In this document: positions 1 to 8,286 of the stretch, piece by piece
Layout of the letters: each line of letters starts with the position of its first letter
Numbering within the stretch: the stretch's first letter is position 1
DNA from: a virus
IMG/VR virus record: IMGVR_UViG_3300025168_014280
Coordinates: 1-45,538 of that record
Strand: one strand, 5' to 3'
Length of the DNA stretch: 45,538 bases
Made by a program: the position numbers and the translations under genes
The notes under the pieces: generated by a model
Told to the model about the DNA's origin: nothing
The model's database searches: none
What the model saw: the letters and a program-made list of their open reading frames with translations, nothing else

Positions 1-52
1 TTTGAATATGCCTAATGTGTCATTATTTGGTGGTCCGTTAGTTAGAAGATGA
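1..52 (+). CDS. 3' end of an upstream gene (partial)
   Basis: An open frame enters from the left edge (first full codon at 2) and stops with TGA at 50-52. The visible C-terminus reads NMPNVSLFGGPLVRR. The stop overlaps the next start in the ATGA arrangement seen throughout this genome, which is the main reason to believe it is a real gene end. Too little is visible to assign a family. Confidence 0.5.
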   Translation, partial: LNMPNVSLFGGPLVRR

Positions 53-312
53 TCACTATAGAGTGTAATAACCTACCAACAGTGAGAGTTTTTATTAACA
101 ATGAATTGTTTGTGGATCAAAAATTACCCTATAAGAAAACTAAGTTAATACCCACTGTAAATGGCAGGATCAACAAGATATTGGTGAAAAACATGTGTGG
201 CGATCAAATTGTAGCAAATGGTCAAGTTATCGGCCCCAATAACTACACAGAATTGCGTAGAAAAACCAAATGGGTAGAAAATCCGAAATCTAAATCTAAA
301 CTTCGTCCTTAA
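49..312 (+). CDS. Small hypothetical phage protein, 87 aa
   Basis: I do not recognise this 87-residue protein. It has no membrane segment or signal peptide, looks beta-rich in its first 60 residues, and ends in a basic tail (KWVENPKSKSKLRP). The start is chosen because ATG at 49 overlaps the upstream TGA by four bases. It is followed by a short gap that holds a candidate late promoter, so it may be the last gene of the upstream unit. Confidence 0.6.
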   Translation: MITIECNNLPTVRVFINNELFVDQKLPYKKTKLIPTVNGRINKILVKNMCGDQIVANGQVIGPNNYTELRRKTKWVENPKSKSKLRP

Positions 313-318
313 TAAATA
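310..318 (+). promoter_or_regulatory. Candidate T4-type late promoter (TAATAAATA)
   Basis: TAATAAATA matches the T4-like late promoter core (TATAAATA in T4, NATAAATA in marine relatives). It lies just upstream of the ATG at 324. The extended string ATAAATACCGTTAT recurs almost exactly before the gene at 19217. The sequence is short and the genome AT-rich, so chance occurrence is possible. Confidence 0.35.
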
Positions 319-323
319 CCGTT

Positions 324-1295
324 ATGTCCAGTGTACTAACAAATCTGTTCGAATCTATGGAAAACAAAAAGGTTCAAGAAACTGTAAAACTAAAACTTTT
401 AGACTTTGAAAAAATGATTGCTGACTCCGCAAGAGCATCTGGTGTGCAACCAAGGACATATCTTAAAAATCTTGTTGCAAAAAATGAAGCATTTGCAAAG
501 TCGCCCTTAGTAAAAGTGCTAATGGGTGAAGATGAAATAGACACCGTTCCAGAACAAGAATCTACAATGACCGTTACTAATGCAGATAAAAATGCAAACA
601 CAAAAGCATGGCAAAGATATAAAGCAGGCGATTCAAGATACAAGTACGATAAAGATGCAGTGCCTGAGCAAGAGCAAACAAATGAAGATGAAACTTCAGC
701 AGTAATGGATATACTTGCAAAACACCCTGCAGAATACAAAGAACTTAAAGATGGTGAATCACTATATGATCAAGAAAAATTATTTGATGCATTATTCCAG
801 CATTTTTCAGCAACAGGCGAAATGCCTTATGGTACACAAAAAGCAAGAGATGGTGATCCATATGAGTGGATTGAAGACAAATTAGATGATCTTGGTCTTT
901 TAGAAAATATGGTAGAAGCATTTGACGACCATAAAGAAGACCTAGCAAAAGAATTATATTACAATGGTCCCAACAAAGAAGACATTCAAAACAAATATGA
1001 GTCATTGGAAGAGTATATGGCATCAGAAGAGTTTGAAGACGATGCGACAAAACTGATGTACAAGTTTGATTCTGTGGAACATGTGGATGAAGCAGTAATA
1101 CGTGAAGCACTAGATGAAGCCAAGAAGAAGAAAAAAGGCAAAAAGAAGCCTGTGCCTACATCCCCGGAAAAATGGAGCAGAGCCAAAGCAAAAGCCAGAT
1201 CCAAATTTGATGTGTATCCATCTGCTTATGCAAATGCATATGCGTCCAAAGAATATAAAAAAATGGGCGGTGGTTGGAGAATGGGTAGAAAATAA
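324..1295 (+). CDS. Conserved phage protein with acidic body and basic C-terminal domain
   Basis: This 323-residue protein has three visible parts. Residues 1-70 are a helical N-terminus with a mixed charge pattern. Residues about 70-265 form a strongly acidic, Glu/Asp-rich middle. The tail begins with a Lys run (KKKKKGKKK) and ends in a block around SRAKAKARSKFDVYPSAY and GGGWRMGRK. That tail is, to my recollection, shared by many marine T4-like phage proteins of unknown role and is often attached to different bodies. It may be a nucleic-acid or capsid-interior binding tail, but I infer this only from charge. The gene overlaps the next one by one base and follows a candidate late promoter, which would suit a virion-associated role. 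Confidence 0.7.
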   Translation: MSSVLTNLFESMENKKVQETVKLKLLDFEKMIADSARASGVQPRTYLKNLVAKNEAFAKSPLVKVLMGEDEIDTVPEQESTMTVTNADKNANTKAWQRYKAGDSRYKYDKDAVPEQEQTNEDETSAVMDILAKHPAEYKELKDGESLYDQEKLFDALFQHFSATGEMPYGTQKARDGDPYEWIEDKLDDLGLLENMVEAFDDHKEDLAKELYYNGPNKEDIQNKYESLEEYMASEEFEDDATKLMYKFDSVEHVDEAVIREALDEAKKKKKGKKKPVPTSPEKWSRAKAKARSKFDVYPSAYANAYASKEYKKMGGGWRMGRK

Positions 1296-1723
1296 TGCGT
1301 ATTGGCCAATTACAAAATCCAATACCAGGCGACGTGCTTACATTCGAATTTGGTGATGCACTTGCAATCGATACTCCTATTATTGAAGTACACGGTGACA
1401 ACATACTAGTTTACACAGACGAAATAGCAGGTAAACTGCTTAACACTCTGGAAGCAGAATACCAAGGACGTACAGTTAAACTTAACAAACCAACACGTGG
1501 TGATGTTTCTAAATTTAAAGTGTATGTGAAAGATCCAAAAACTGGAAACATAAAAAAAGTTAATTTTGGTCATGGCGGGACCAGTGCCAAAAAAAGGGGA
1601 GAAAAGACAATGAAAATAAGAAAGTCAAACCCCGCAAGGCGCAAATCATTCAGAGCCAGACACAATTGCGACAACCCAGGACCTAAGACCAAAGCAAGGT
1701 ATTGGAGTTGCAGGAACTGGTAA
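1295..1723 (+). CDS. Conserved phage protein with basic Cys-containing tail
   Basis: 142 residues. The first 60 look like a small beta-rich domain. The second half (KVYVKDPKTGNIKKVNFG, then RRKSFRARHNCDNPGPKTKA and YWSCRNW) is a very basic module with two cysteines. I recall this module from the ends of many unrelated marine-phage and giant-virus proteins. No catalytic function is evident. It starts in the stop codon of the previous gene. Together with its two basic-tailed neighbours it forms a small set of highly charged proteins, plausibly DNA-binding or virion-internal. Confidence 0.7.
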   Translation: MRIGQLQNPIPGDVLTFEFGDALAIDTPIIEVHGDNILVYTDEIAGKLLNTLEAEYQGRTVKLNKPTRGDVSKFKVYVKDPKTGNIKKVNFGHGGTSAKKRGEKTMKIRKSNPARRKSFRARHNCDNPGPKTKARYWSCRNW

Positions 1724-1733
1724 GTACTGCTAT

Positions 1734-2402
1734 ATGGCTTATCTCAATCATAACATTCCTCCATTCTCAGCATACATTAGAAATGAATATCTTTACAATC
1801 ATACAAAAGGTCATGGAGAATTTACATTCTGCGATGTCCACTGTGTGGCGTCATTAGAACGTAGAGCCTTACTGTTTGAAGTGTTGTTGCCAAATGGTGT
1901 CAATTGGACCAGAAGACCAATACACTCATTTGTGTGGAAGAAAGATGCACCACAGCACACTCTTAATCTACATCAATATTGGGACTGTTTTTCTCCTTAT
2001 GTGAATGTACAAATAAGAAATAGACTGGCTAACTGTAGAGCAGAACTGCTGGATTGGAAAGGCGTAAAACGCAAAGGCACCTACATGTTTACAATAGACT
2101 GGTCTTGGGAAGCCAAAGGTTCTAATCTGGACACAAACTTCTCCGAAGATCCTGAACACAAATGTGCTCACATGTTTAGGATGGATGATGGAAATTTCTT
2201 TGCATATCCTAACAATAGAACTGTTTGGTATGATGATGCATTTATGGAAGAAAGATTACAAAACAATCCTGGATACTTGATTGATCAAAACTTCTATACA
2301 GTAGAAAATACCAGAGAAGAATCAGTAACAGACGATTCATACTTCACGCAGTTCGAAAGAGAAGTTCCAACACAATTCAATATCGAAGACGACAGTAAAT
2401 AA
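1734..2402 (+). CDS. Hypothetical phage protein, 222 aa
   Basis: I do not recognise a named domain. The protein is rich in aromatic residues (Trp, Tyr, Phe, His) and beta-like in its first 150 residues. It contains an RRPIHSFVWKKD segment, a WSWEAKG segment, and an acidic C-terminus. There is no signal peptide or membrane helix. It sits ten bases after the previous gene and five before the next, so it is co-transcribed with the basic-tailed proteins. An aromatic-rich soluble protein in this position could be a structural or assembly factor, but that is a guess. Confidence 0.65.
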   Translation: MAYLNHNIPPFSAYIRNEYLYNHTKGHGEFTFCDVHCVASLERRALLFEVLLPNGVNWTRRPIHSFVWKKDAPQHTLNLHQYWDCFSPYVNVQIRNRLANCRAELLDWKGVKRKGTYMFTIDWSWEAKGSNLDTNFSEDPEHKCAHMFRMDDGNFFAYPNNRTVWYDDAFMEERLQNNPGYLIDQNFYTVENTREESVTDDSYFTQFEREVPTQFNIEDDSK

Positions 2403-2406
2403 CACT

Positions 2407-2859
2407 ATGAAACTGCAAGAATTGCTCGATGTGCCTGTACAACTCAAGGATCCAAAATCCCCTGGCACTAGAGGTCTACAATTACGTAAAAACCGCCCAC
2501 AACGCAGATACTTTGATTATATGCATATGGTCAAAGAAGACGTAAACTATTGTGCAAATTGCGGTAACCTTATGTTGCCAGAAGCATATAAGGGTGGTTT
2601 AAGAAAATGGTTCAAGGACAAATGGGTAAACATTGCCAAAAAGAAAAAAGGTGGTGGTCATCCCGAGTGTGGTACATCAGGTGATAAAAAAGGTTATGCC
2701 AAATGTGTACCAGCATCCAAAGCAAGATCAATGAGCAAAAAACAAAAAGCATCAGCAGTAAGAAGAAAACGTTCTGCACAAAGCAAAGCAGGAAGACCTG
2801 GCAAAGAGTCTGGTGGCGCAGGCAAAAAACCAATAAACGTTAAAACCAAAAAAAAATAA
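2407..2859 (+). CDS. DUF5872-like basic phage protein
   Basis: 150 residues. A central motif (LRKWFKDKWVNIAKKKKGGG, then HPECGTSGDKKGYAKCVPAS) followed by SKARSMSKKQKASAVRRKR is the signature of the DUF5872-type module found in marine phages and algal or giant viruses, whose function is unknown. A CxxC (CANC, about residues 39-42) and two further cysteines inside the module could bind a metal. The C-terminal third is almost entirely Lys, Arg, Ala, Ser and Gly and is probably disordered. The gene follows its neighbour by five bases in the same operon. Confidence 0.7.
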   Translation: MKLQELLDVPVQLKDPKSPGTRGLQLRKNRPQRRYFDYMHMVKEDVNYCANCGNLMLPEAYKGGLRKWFKDKWVNIAKKKKGGGHPECGTSGDKKGYAKCVPASKARSMSKKQKASAVRRKRSAQSKAGRPGKESGGAGKKPINVKTKKK

Positions 2860-2898
2860 CAATAGACAAACTTTTGATTAGACTACATACTAATAGGT

Positions 2899-3498
2899 AT
2901 GTTTGAACTAATTAATCAATTCGAAAATAAAATTGCAGAATTTTTTGGTTCTCTGTATGCTGTTGCCACAGACTCATGCACACACGGAATTGAATTGTGT
3001 TTGCGACATACTAAAGCTAATTTTATTACTATTCCAACTAGGACTTATATCTCTGTTCCATTCACAGCAATGAAACTAAATTTGGATTGGAGTTGGGACG
3101 AATCAGAATGGCAAGATTATTATTTTCTTGGCAATACCAACATTGTAGATTCTGCTGTATTATGGAAAAAAGATTCGTATATACCAGGAACTTATATGAA
3201 TTTGAGTTTTCAATTTAAGAAACATCTTAATCTAGGAAGAGGTGGAATGATTCTTACAGATAACAAAGTGTCATATAACATATTAAAAAAAATGGCACAT
3301 GATGGACGAACCACAGACATTCCGTGGACACAACAAAATATTACTGATATAGGTTACCATTACCATATGACCCCCGAAACCGCACAATTAGGTTTAAACA
3401 AATTAGATAGTGCCATACAAACAGCGCCAAAACAATGGACTATCACAGAGTGGCCTGATCTAAGTAAAATGTCAGTGTTTGCCAACAGCAACAGTTGA
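2899..3498 (+). CDS. Shortened DegT/DnrJ/EryC1-type PLP aminotransferase
   Basis: This looks like a sugar aminotransferase of the DegT/DnrJ/EryC1/StrS family, which transfers an amino group from glutamate to keto-sugars using PLP. Visible landmarks in family order are ATDSCTHGIELCLR (about 22-36, the cofactor phosphate-binding turn), VDSA (83-86, the Asp facing the pyridine nitrogen), SFQFKKHLNLGRGG (103-116, with Lys108 as the expected Schiff-base lysine) and IGYHYHMTPETAQLGLNKL (the conserved region after the lysine). At 199 residues it is about half the usual length of around 370. Several loops of the large domain are compressed and most of the small C-terminal domain is missing. It may be a minimal active form, need a partner, or be decaying; the conserved key residues argue against simple decay. 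Confidence 0.75.
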   Translation: MFELINQFENKIAEFFGSLYAVATDSCTHGIELCLRHTKANFITIPTRTYISVPFTAMKLNLDWSWDESEWQDYYFLGNTNIVDSAVLWKKDSYIPGTYMNLSFQFKKHLNLGRGGMILTDNKVSYNILKKMAHDGRTTDIPWTQQNITDIGYHYHMTPETAQLGLNKLDSAIQTAPKQWTITEWPDLSKMSVFANSNS

Positions 3499-3523
3499 CT
3501 TTCGATCTAATCACAAGTATAAT
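3495..3523 (+). promoter_or_regulatory. Sigma70-type promoter of the dsbA/DNA polymerase unit
   Basis: The -35 box TTGACT (3495-3500) and the -10 box TATAAT (3518-3523) are 17 bases apart. An AAGGAG ribosome binding site follows at 3532-3537, before the ATG at 3544. The whole -35 to -10 stretch is repeated with two substitutions at 7498-7526 in front of gp45, which strongly supports it as a functional phage early/middle promoter read by the host sigma factor. The -35 box overlaps the stop of the preceding gene. Confidence 0.85.
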
Positions 3524-3543
3524 ACATAAACAAGGAGTTTTTT

Positions 3544-3798
3544 ATGAACAAAGTTTTTAATTCAGAAGAAGTGGCCAAGTTGACGCAAGTCATTAACGAT
3601 GGCATTAAAGTAAAACAAGAAGTAAAAGATCTTTCAGAAGGACTGAGAGATACTGTAAAAGCAGTAGCAGAAGAAATGGAAATAAAACCAGCAGTGCTTA
3701 CTAAAGCAGTAAACATTGCGTTCAAAGAATCATTATCAGCAGAGAGAGAAGATTTTGAATACTTAGAAACTATTTTGGAAGCGGCTAAAAAAGCCTAA
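3544..3798 (+). CDS. dsbA: DsbA-like late-transcription dsDNA-binding protein
   Basis: 84 residues, all helical in appearance. The protein resembles the T4 DsbA family in size (89 in T4) and layout: an N-terminal helix, a central KVKQEVKDLSEGLRDTVK helix, a EMEIKPAVLTKAVNIAF segment and an acidic end. In T4, DsbA binds double-stranded DNA and affects late transcription. The start is fixed by a perfect AAGGAG seven bases upstream. It is the first gene behind a sigma70 promoter and overlaps the next gene at its stop. The assignment rests on pattern rather than an invariant motif. Confidence 0.6.
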   Translation: MNKVFNSEEVAKLTQVINDGIKVKQEVKDLSEGLRDTVKAVAEEMEIKPAVLTKAVNIAFKESLSAEREDFEYLETILEAAKKA

Positions 3799-4022
3799 TG
3801 AATCCTATAAACATCTTAAAATGGAGTGGCACTAGTTTACTGGTCATCGGTACTGGTGTCAATTCATTAGGATATTATCCACAAGGTCCTATATTGCTAG
3901 TAATTGGTGGATTAACTTGGTTAACCGTTTCTATACTGTGGAAAGAACCTGCACTAATTGTAACTAATTCAGTCCTTGCACTTGTTGGCATAGGCGGATT
4001 GTTTATAAATTATATTACATAA
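3798..4022 (+). CDS. Small integral membrane protein
   Basis: 74 residues that are almost entirely hydrophobic, with three likely membrane segments at about 11-28, 30-48 and 52-71. The segments are separated by short loops containing YPQGP and WKEP. No conserved catalytic motif is visible. It overlaps dsbA at its start and the DNA polymerase gene at its stop (TAATG), so it is expressed with them. Roles such as inner-membrane anchoring or holin-like activity cannot be told apart from sequence. Confidence 0.65.
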   Translation: MNPINILKWSGTSLLVIGTGVNSLGYYPQGPILLVIGGLTWLTVSILWKEPALIVTNSVLALVGIGGLFINYIT

Positions 4023-6655
4023 TGAGTTATGTTGATGCACTATTTGATAGAGATTCGGACAAGATATCTGTAGTCGAAAGAATAAATGGCGAAAGAAAGT
4101 ATCTTGAATATCCTGCAAGATACGTAGGATACTATGATGATCCAAAAGGCAAATTCAAATCCATATTCGGCACACCTGTTTCAAGAATAGCAACTAAGTC
4201 TGGAAAAGAATTCAAACGTGAAGTGGCCATGCAAAATGGCAAACGTCTGTATGAATCTGATATAAATCCTATCTTTAGATGTCTTGAAGAGAATTATCTT
4301 AACAAAGATGCTCCTGAACTGCAAGTTTGTTTTTTTGATATAGAGGTTGATTTTGATCCGGCCAAAGGCTATGCTAAACCTGCTGACGCATGGGCGCCTA
4401 TAATATCAATTACTGTGTATCTACAATGGTGTGATCAATTGATATCACTTGCTATACCTCCCAAAGATTTCCCCAATCCTGAAATTATAGAACAGGAGTT
4501 TGAAAATACTATGTTGTGTCCTACTGAAGCAGATATGTTGGACAAATTTATTACACTGGTTGAAGATGCTGACGTGCTGTCAGGTTGGAATTCAGAAGGA
4601 TTTGATATTCCTTACACTGTGAATAGAATACAAAAAGTGTTAAGCAAAGATGACACAAGACGACTGTGTTTGTGGAATGCTATGCCACGCAAAAGAATGT
4701 TTGAAAGATTTGGCAATGAAGAACAAACGTATGACATAATTGGTCGTGTGCATTTGGATTACATGCAACTGTATAGAAAATATACCTATGAAGAAAGACA
4801 TTCATATGCGTTGGATTTTATTTCGAAAATGGAGTTGGGTGAACAGAAGACTCCATATGAGGGCACACTTGATACATTGTACAACAAAGACTTTGTAAAG
4901 TTTATTGAATATAACAGACAAGACGTTGCATTGTTGGGCAGACTAGATGCAAAATTAAAATTTATTGCACTGTCGAATGAACTAGCACATCAAAATACTG
5001 TGCTGATTCAAACGACCATGGGTGCTGTGGCAGTGACTGAACAGGGCATTATTAATGAAGCACACAGACGTGGCATGGTGGTGCCAGACAGAGTAAAACG
5101 GGAACCAGGATCAACTCCAGCCGCGGGTGCATATGTGGCATATCCTAAAAAAGGATTGCATGATTGGATCGGATCAATTGATATAAATTCACTATATCCT
5201 TCTGTGATTAGAGCATTGAATATGGGTCCGGAAACTATTGTAGGCCAATTACGTCCTATCGACACAGATGCTTCTGTGGAACACAAGATGGCCAATAAGA
5301 TGTCATTTGCAGGTGCATGGGAAGGCGAGTTTGGCACACTGGAGTACTCTGCTGTTATGCGTAAAGACAGAGCCAAAAGCATTACTATAGATTGGGAAAA
5401 TGGTGAGACCAACATATTGAGTGCGGCAGAAATCTATAATCTGATATACAACAATGATCAGCCATGGTTTTTGAGTGCAAATGGCACAATCTTTACACAT
5501 GAATTTGCAGGAGTAATTCCAGGACTCTTGGAACGTTGGTATGCTGAAAGAAAAGAATTACAGAAAAAGATGAGACAAGCCATTGCGGCAGGCAACAAAG
5601 TTGAACAGGCATTTTGGGATAAAAGACAACTGGTTAAAAAAATTAACTTGAACAGTTTGTATGGTGCTATCCTTAATCCTGGTTGTAGATTCTTTGATAT
5701 AAGAATAGGGCAATCAACCACACTCACAGGCAGATGTATCACAAAACACATGGCAGCCAAAACAAATGAAATTATCACAGGTGAATATGATTACAGAGGA
5801 GATTCTGTTATATATGGTGACACTGACTCTGTGTACTTTTCAGCATATCAACCTTTGAAGAAAGAAATTGATGCAGGCAATGTGCCATGGACACAAGATT
5901 CTGTTGTGCAATTGTATGACTCTGTTGCAGAAGAAGTTAACAAGTCATTTCCAAAATATATGCAACAGGCTTTTAACTGTCCGGCCACTTATGGTAAAAT
6001 TATTGCAGGTGGTAGAGAAGCAGTTGGGTCAAAAGGATTATTCATCACTAAAAAAAGATATGCTATGAAGATCTATGACTTAGAAGGTGAACCAGTTGAT
6101 AAAATCAAAGCAATGGGTCTTGATCTTAAACGTTCAGACACTCCTGCTTACATACAGGACTTCTTGTCTGATGTGTTAGATAAAGTGTTAACCGGTGCTG
6201 GAGAAGAAGAAGTTATGGACTTTATTGCTGGCTTTAGATTAGAATTTAAAAAGATGCCTGGCTGGGAAAAAGGATCTCCAAGACGTGTTAACAAACTTAC
6301 TGAGTATCATTCTCGAGAAAAACGTAAAGGTAAAGTGAATATGCCTGGTCATGTGAGAGCGGCTATAAATTATAATACTTTAAAAAAGGTCTATAATGAC
6401 AGATATTCTATGGACATCATCGATGGACAAAAATGTATTGTGTGCAAACTAAAAGACAATCCCATGGGGTACACGTCGATTGCATATCCAACAGATGAGT
6501 TGCGTATTCCTGATTGGTTCAAAGAAATGCCTTTTGCTGATGCTGAAATGGAAGCAACATTAATCAACAAAAAATTAGATAATTTAATTGGTGTGTTAGA
6601 CTGGGATCTAGGTAACTCAGAAGCAGACAATACTTTTGACAAACTATTTGGATAA
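4022..6655 (+). CDS. 43: T4-type family B DNA polymerase
   Basis: Replicative DNA polymerase with 3'-5' proofreading, 877 residues (T4 gp43 is 898). Exonuclease motifs: Exo I FFDIEVD (104-110, Asp106/Glu108), Exo II WNSEGFDIPYTVNR, Exo III YNRQDVALL. Polymerase motifs: motif A SIDINSLYPS (385-394, Asp387), motif B KINLNSLYGA near 540, and motif C YGDTDS (598-603, Asp600/Asp602). KKRYAMKIYD is the conserved KKRY segment. All catalytic acids are present. The order and spacing match T4 gp43 rather than cellular Pol II. It is expressed from the 3495 promoter with dsbA, and the sliding clamp it would use is encoded at 7549. Unlike T4, a methyltransferase-like gene lies between polymerase and clamp. 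Confidence 0.98.
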   Translation: MSYVDALFDRDSDKISVVERINGERKYLEYPARYVGYYDDPKGKFKSIFGTPVSRIATKSGKEFKREVAMQNGKRLYESDINPIFRCLEENYLNKDAPELQVCFFDIEVDFDPAKGYAKPADAWAPIISITVYLQWCDQLISLAIPPKDFPNPEIIEQEFENTMLCPTEADMLDKFITLVEDADVLSGWNSEGFDIPYTVNRIQKVLSKDDTRRLCLWNAMPRKRMFERFGNEEQTYDIIGRVHLDYMQLYRKYTYEERHSYALDFISKMELGEQKTPYEGTLDTLYNKDFVKFIEYNRQDVALLGRLDAKLKFIALSNELAHQNTVLIQTTMGAVAVTEQGIINEAHRRGMVVPDRVKREPGSTPAAGAYVAYPKKGLHDWIGSIDINSLYPSVIRALNMGPETIVGQLRPIDTDASVEHKMANKMSFAGAWEGEFGTLEYSAVMRKDRAKSITIDWENGETNILSAAEIYNLIYNNDQPWFLSANGTIFTHEFAGVIPGLLERWYAERKELQKKMRQAIAAGNKVEQAFWDKRQLVKKINLNSLYGAILNPGCRFFDIRIGQSTTLTGRCITKHMAAKTNEIITGEYDYRGDSVIYGDTDSVYFSAYQPLKKEIDAGNVPWTQDSVVQLYDSVAEEVNKSFPKYMQQAFNCPATYGKIIAGGREAVGSKGLFITKKRYAMKIYDLEGEPVDKIKAMGLDLKRSDTPAYIQDFLSDVLDKVLTGAGEEEVMDFIAGFRLEFKKMPGWEKGSPRRVNKLTEYHSREKRKGKVNMPGHVRAAINYNTLKKVYNDRYSMDIIDGQKCIVCKLKDNPMGYTSIAYPTDELRIPDWFKEMPFADAEMEATLINKKLDNLIGVLDWDLGNSEADNTFDKLFG

Positions 6656-6667
6656 ATTATTTAGACA

Positions 6668-7501
6668 ATGGTATCTAGGCGTCAAATTAAACAAGCAATT
6701 AAAGTTTTAGAAGAAGCATGTGAAGAAGAATTTTCCGGCGTAAGATATGAATTGAAGAATGCTCTTGCTACTGCAAAGGAGCTTATGGAAGAGTCAGATA
6801 AAAAAATACTTGCATTGTCGCATGACCAAGGAATGTCTCAAATAGTTTTTGGCTTTTCTGAAGATTATGTAAAAAATGTTGACATCAAACATTCGAAACT
6901 AGTAAGCAATTTTATTAATCTTTGGTGCACTAGACAAGCAGATTGGAGATATCCATGGTGTTTTGTTTGTCCTAATCACGTTGATTATGTTTATCATGCG
7001 GTTAAATCACATATAGTATATGTTTGCACAAATCATTTTGAAGAAAAAGAACTTATTCACAAAGCCTTAACAAAAGTTGCAAAGACTGATCGTGCCCAAG
7101 CAACAATGTTTCGAGTAAAACCATTAGAGTTTACAGGACATATTCGAGATCAACATGTGCCTTTTTATCAAATAGGGACAGCACTAAGTTTTGATTATTT
7201 GCCATATCTAAGCATAGAGCAAATACGTATTTTTATAAGTTCACTAGAGAAAATACTCAGACCAGGAGGACAAGCACTGCTCCACTATGCTGACGGAGAA
7301 CATAAATTAGAATGGGAATCATTTATAAACAAGGAAATTTCATTTTGTTCACAGGATATGCTAGACCAAATTGCCCAAGACAGTAATTTAAAATCCGAAT
7401 TTTTTCATATAGACACAAAATACTCTTTTGTAGTTTTGACAAAACCAGGGGCCAAAGTAAGCATCAAAGGTCATTTAACAAAAATTGAACCAGGTTATTG
7501 A
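6668..7501 (+). CDS. Methyltransferase-like protein of unknown substrate
   Basis: 277 residues. The N-terminal 55 residues form a charged helical region. The C-terminal half has the look of a class I SAM methyltransferase from motif IV onward: a LSFDYLPYLSIEQIRIF stretch, then LEKILRPGGQALLHYADGE (the usual 'leader-PGG' turn and following strand). I cannot find a convincing glycine-rich motif I, although residues about 88-130 (a Cys/His/Trp-rich stretch with WCTRQADWRYPWCFVCPNH) occupy its place. It could be a degenerate methyltransferase or a methyltransferase fold used for binding. It follows the polymerase by twelve bases and its end abuts the gp45 promoter. Confidence 0.45.
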   Translation: MVSRRQIKQAIKVLEEACEEEFSGVRYELKNALATAKELMEESDKKILALSHDQGMSQIVFGFSEDYVKNVDIKHSKLVSNFINLWCTRQADWRYPWCFVCPNHVDYVYHAVKSHIVYVCTNHFEEKELIHKALTKVAKTDRAQATMFRVKPLEFTGHIRDQHVPFYQIGTALSFDYLPYLSIEQIRIFISSLEKILRPGGQALLHYADGEHKLEWESFINKEISFCSQDMLDQIAQDSNLKSEFFHIDTKYSFVVLTKPGAKVSIKGHLTKIEPGY

Positions 7502-7526
7502 CTTTCGACCTAATTACAAGTATAAT
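7498..7526 (+). promoter_or_regulatory. Sigma70-type promoter of gp45 and the deazaguanine island
   Basis: TTGACT (7498-7503), a 17-base spacer and TATAAT (7521-7526), followed by AAGGAG (7535-7540) and ATG at 7549. The spacer is almost identical to that of the promoter at 3495-3523, with two base differences over thirty positions. Near-identity between two non-adjacent promoters suggests either a recent duplication or shared recognition by one regulator. Confidence 0.88.
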
Positions 7527-7548
7527 AATTTAACAAGGAGATACACAC

Positions 7549-8286
7549 ATGAAAGACATACTACAAGATATTGTTGCTCATACACATTCGCTAGGATTTA
7601 TAGAACTAGTAAAAGTTGTAGGAGATGACAAACAAACAGAATTAGACGCAATGGCAGAGGACAGGGCAGTTGTTGTTAAAGCACAGATGCACAAGCCTGT
7701 TGCTGAGATACAAGGAACATTTGGAATGTCTAACTTGGGTCAATTGGATATCATTTTAAAGATTCCAGAATACAAAGATGCAAAAATCACAGTGAACACA
7801 CAAGAAAGAAACGGTGAAACTGTACCAACAGGGTTGCATTTCGAAAATGCTGTAGGTGATTTTCAAAATGATTATAGATTTATGAGCAAAGAAATTGTTG
7901 AAGAAAAATTAAAGTCTGTAAAATTTAGAGGAGTAAATTGGCACGTAACAATTAATCCAACTATGCCTGACATCATGAGACTAAATCATCAAGCATCTGC
8001 TAACTCACAAGAACAAGTGTTTACAGTAAGCACTGATGGTGATGAACTAAAATTTAAATTTGGAGATGCGTCTTCACATGCAGGTGAATTTACATTTGCA
8101 AAAGGAATCACAGGCGCTTTAACAAAATCATGGTCATGGCCAATAGCACAGATTACTTCAATATTGAAATTGCAAGAAAAGTCTAGCAGTTGCGAGATGG
8201 CTTTTTCAGATGATGGTGCGGCCCAGATTACTGTAGATTCTGGTATGGCAAAATATCAATACATACTACCTGCACAAACAAAATAA
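7549..8286 (+). CDS. 45: T4-type DNA polymerase sliding clamp
   Basis: 245 residues, close to T4 gp45 (228). Clamps are poorly conserved in sequence. The match is by overall pattern: an N-terminal helix followed by alternating strands, the SNLGQLDIILKIPEY region, VNWHVTINPTMPDIMRLNHQA across the domain linker, and a C-terminal SSSCEMAFSDDGAAQITVDSG block ending in a YQYILPA strand. Gp45 encircles DNA, tethers gp43 and, in T4, activates late transcription with gp33 and gp55. It is the first gene behind its own promoter with a strong ribosome binding site, which fits the high amount of clamp needed. The downstream modification genes follow without a gap. Confidence 0.85.
   Translation: MKDILQDIVAHTHSLGFIELVKVVGDDKQTELDAMAEDRAVVVKAQMHKPVAEIQGTFGMSNLGQLDIILKIPEYKDAKITVNTQERNGETVPTGLHFENAVGDFQNDYRFMSKEIVEEKLKSVKFRGVNWHVTINPTMPDIMRLNHQASANSQEQVFTVSTDGDELKFKFGDASSHAGEFTFAKGITGALTKSWSWPIAQITSILKLQEKSSSCEMAFSDDGAAQITVDSGMAKYQYILPAQTK

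Noticed and set aside
2874-2899. Possible promoter TTGATT with TACTAAT before the short aminotransferase gene
   Set aside because: The two boxes are only about ten bases apart, too close for a sigma70 promoter.
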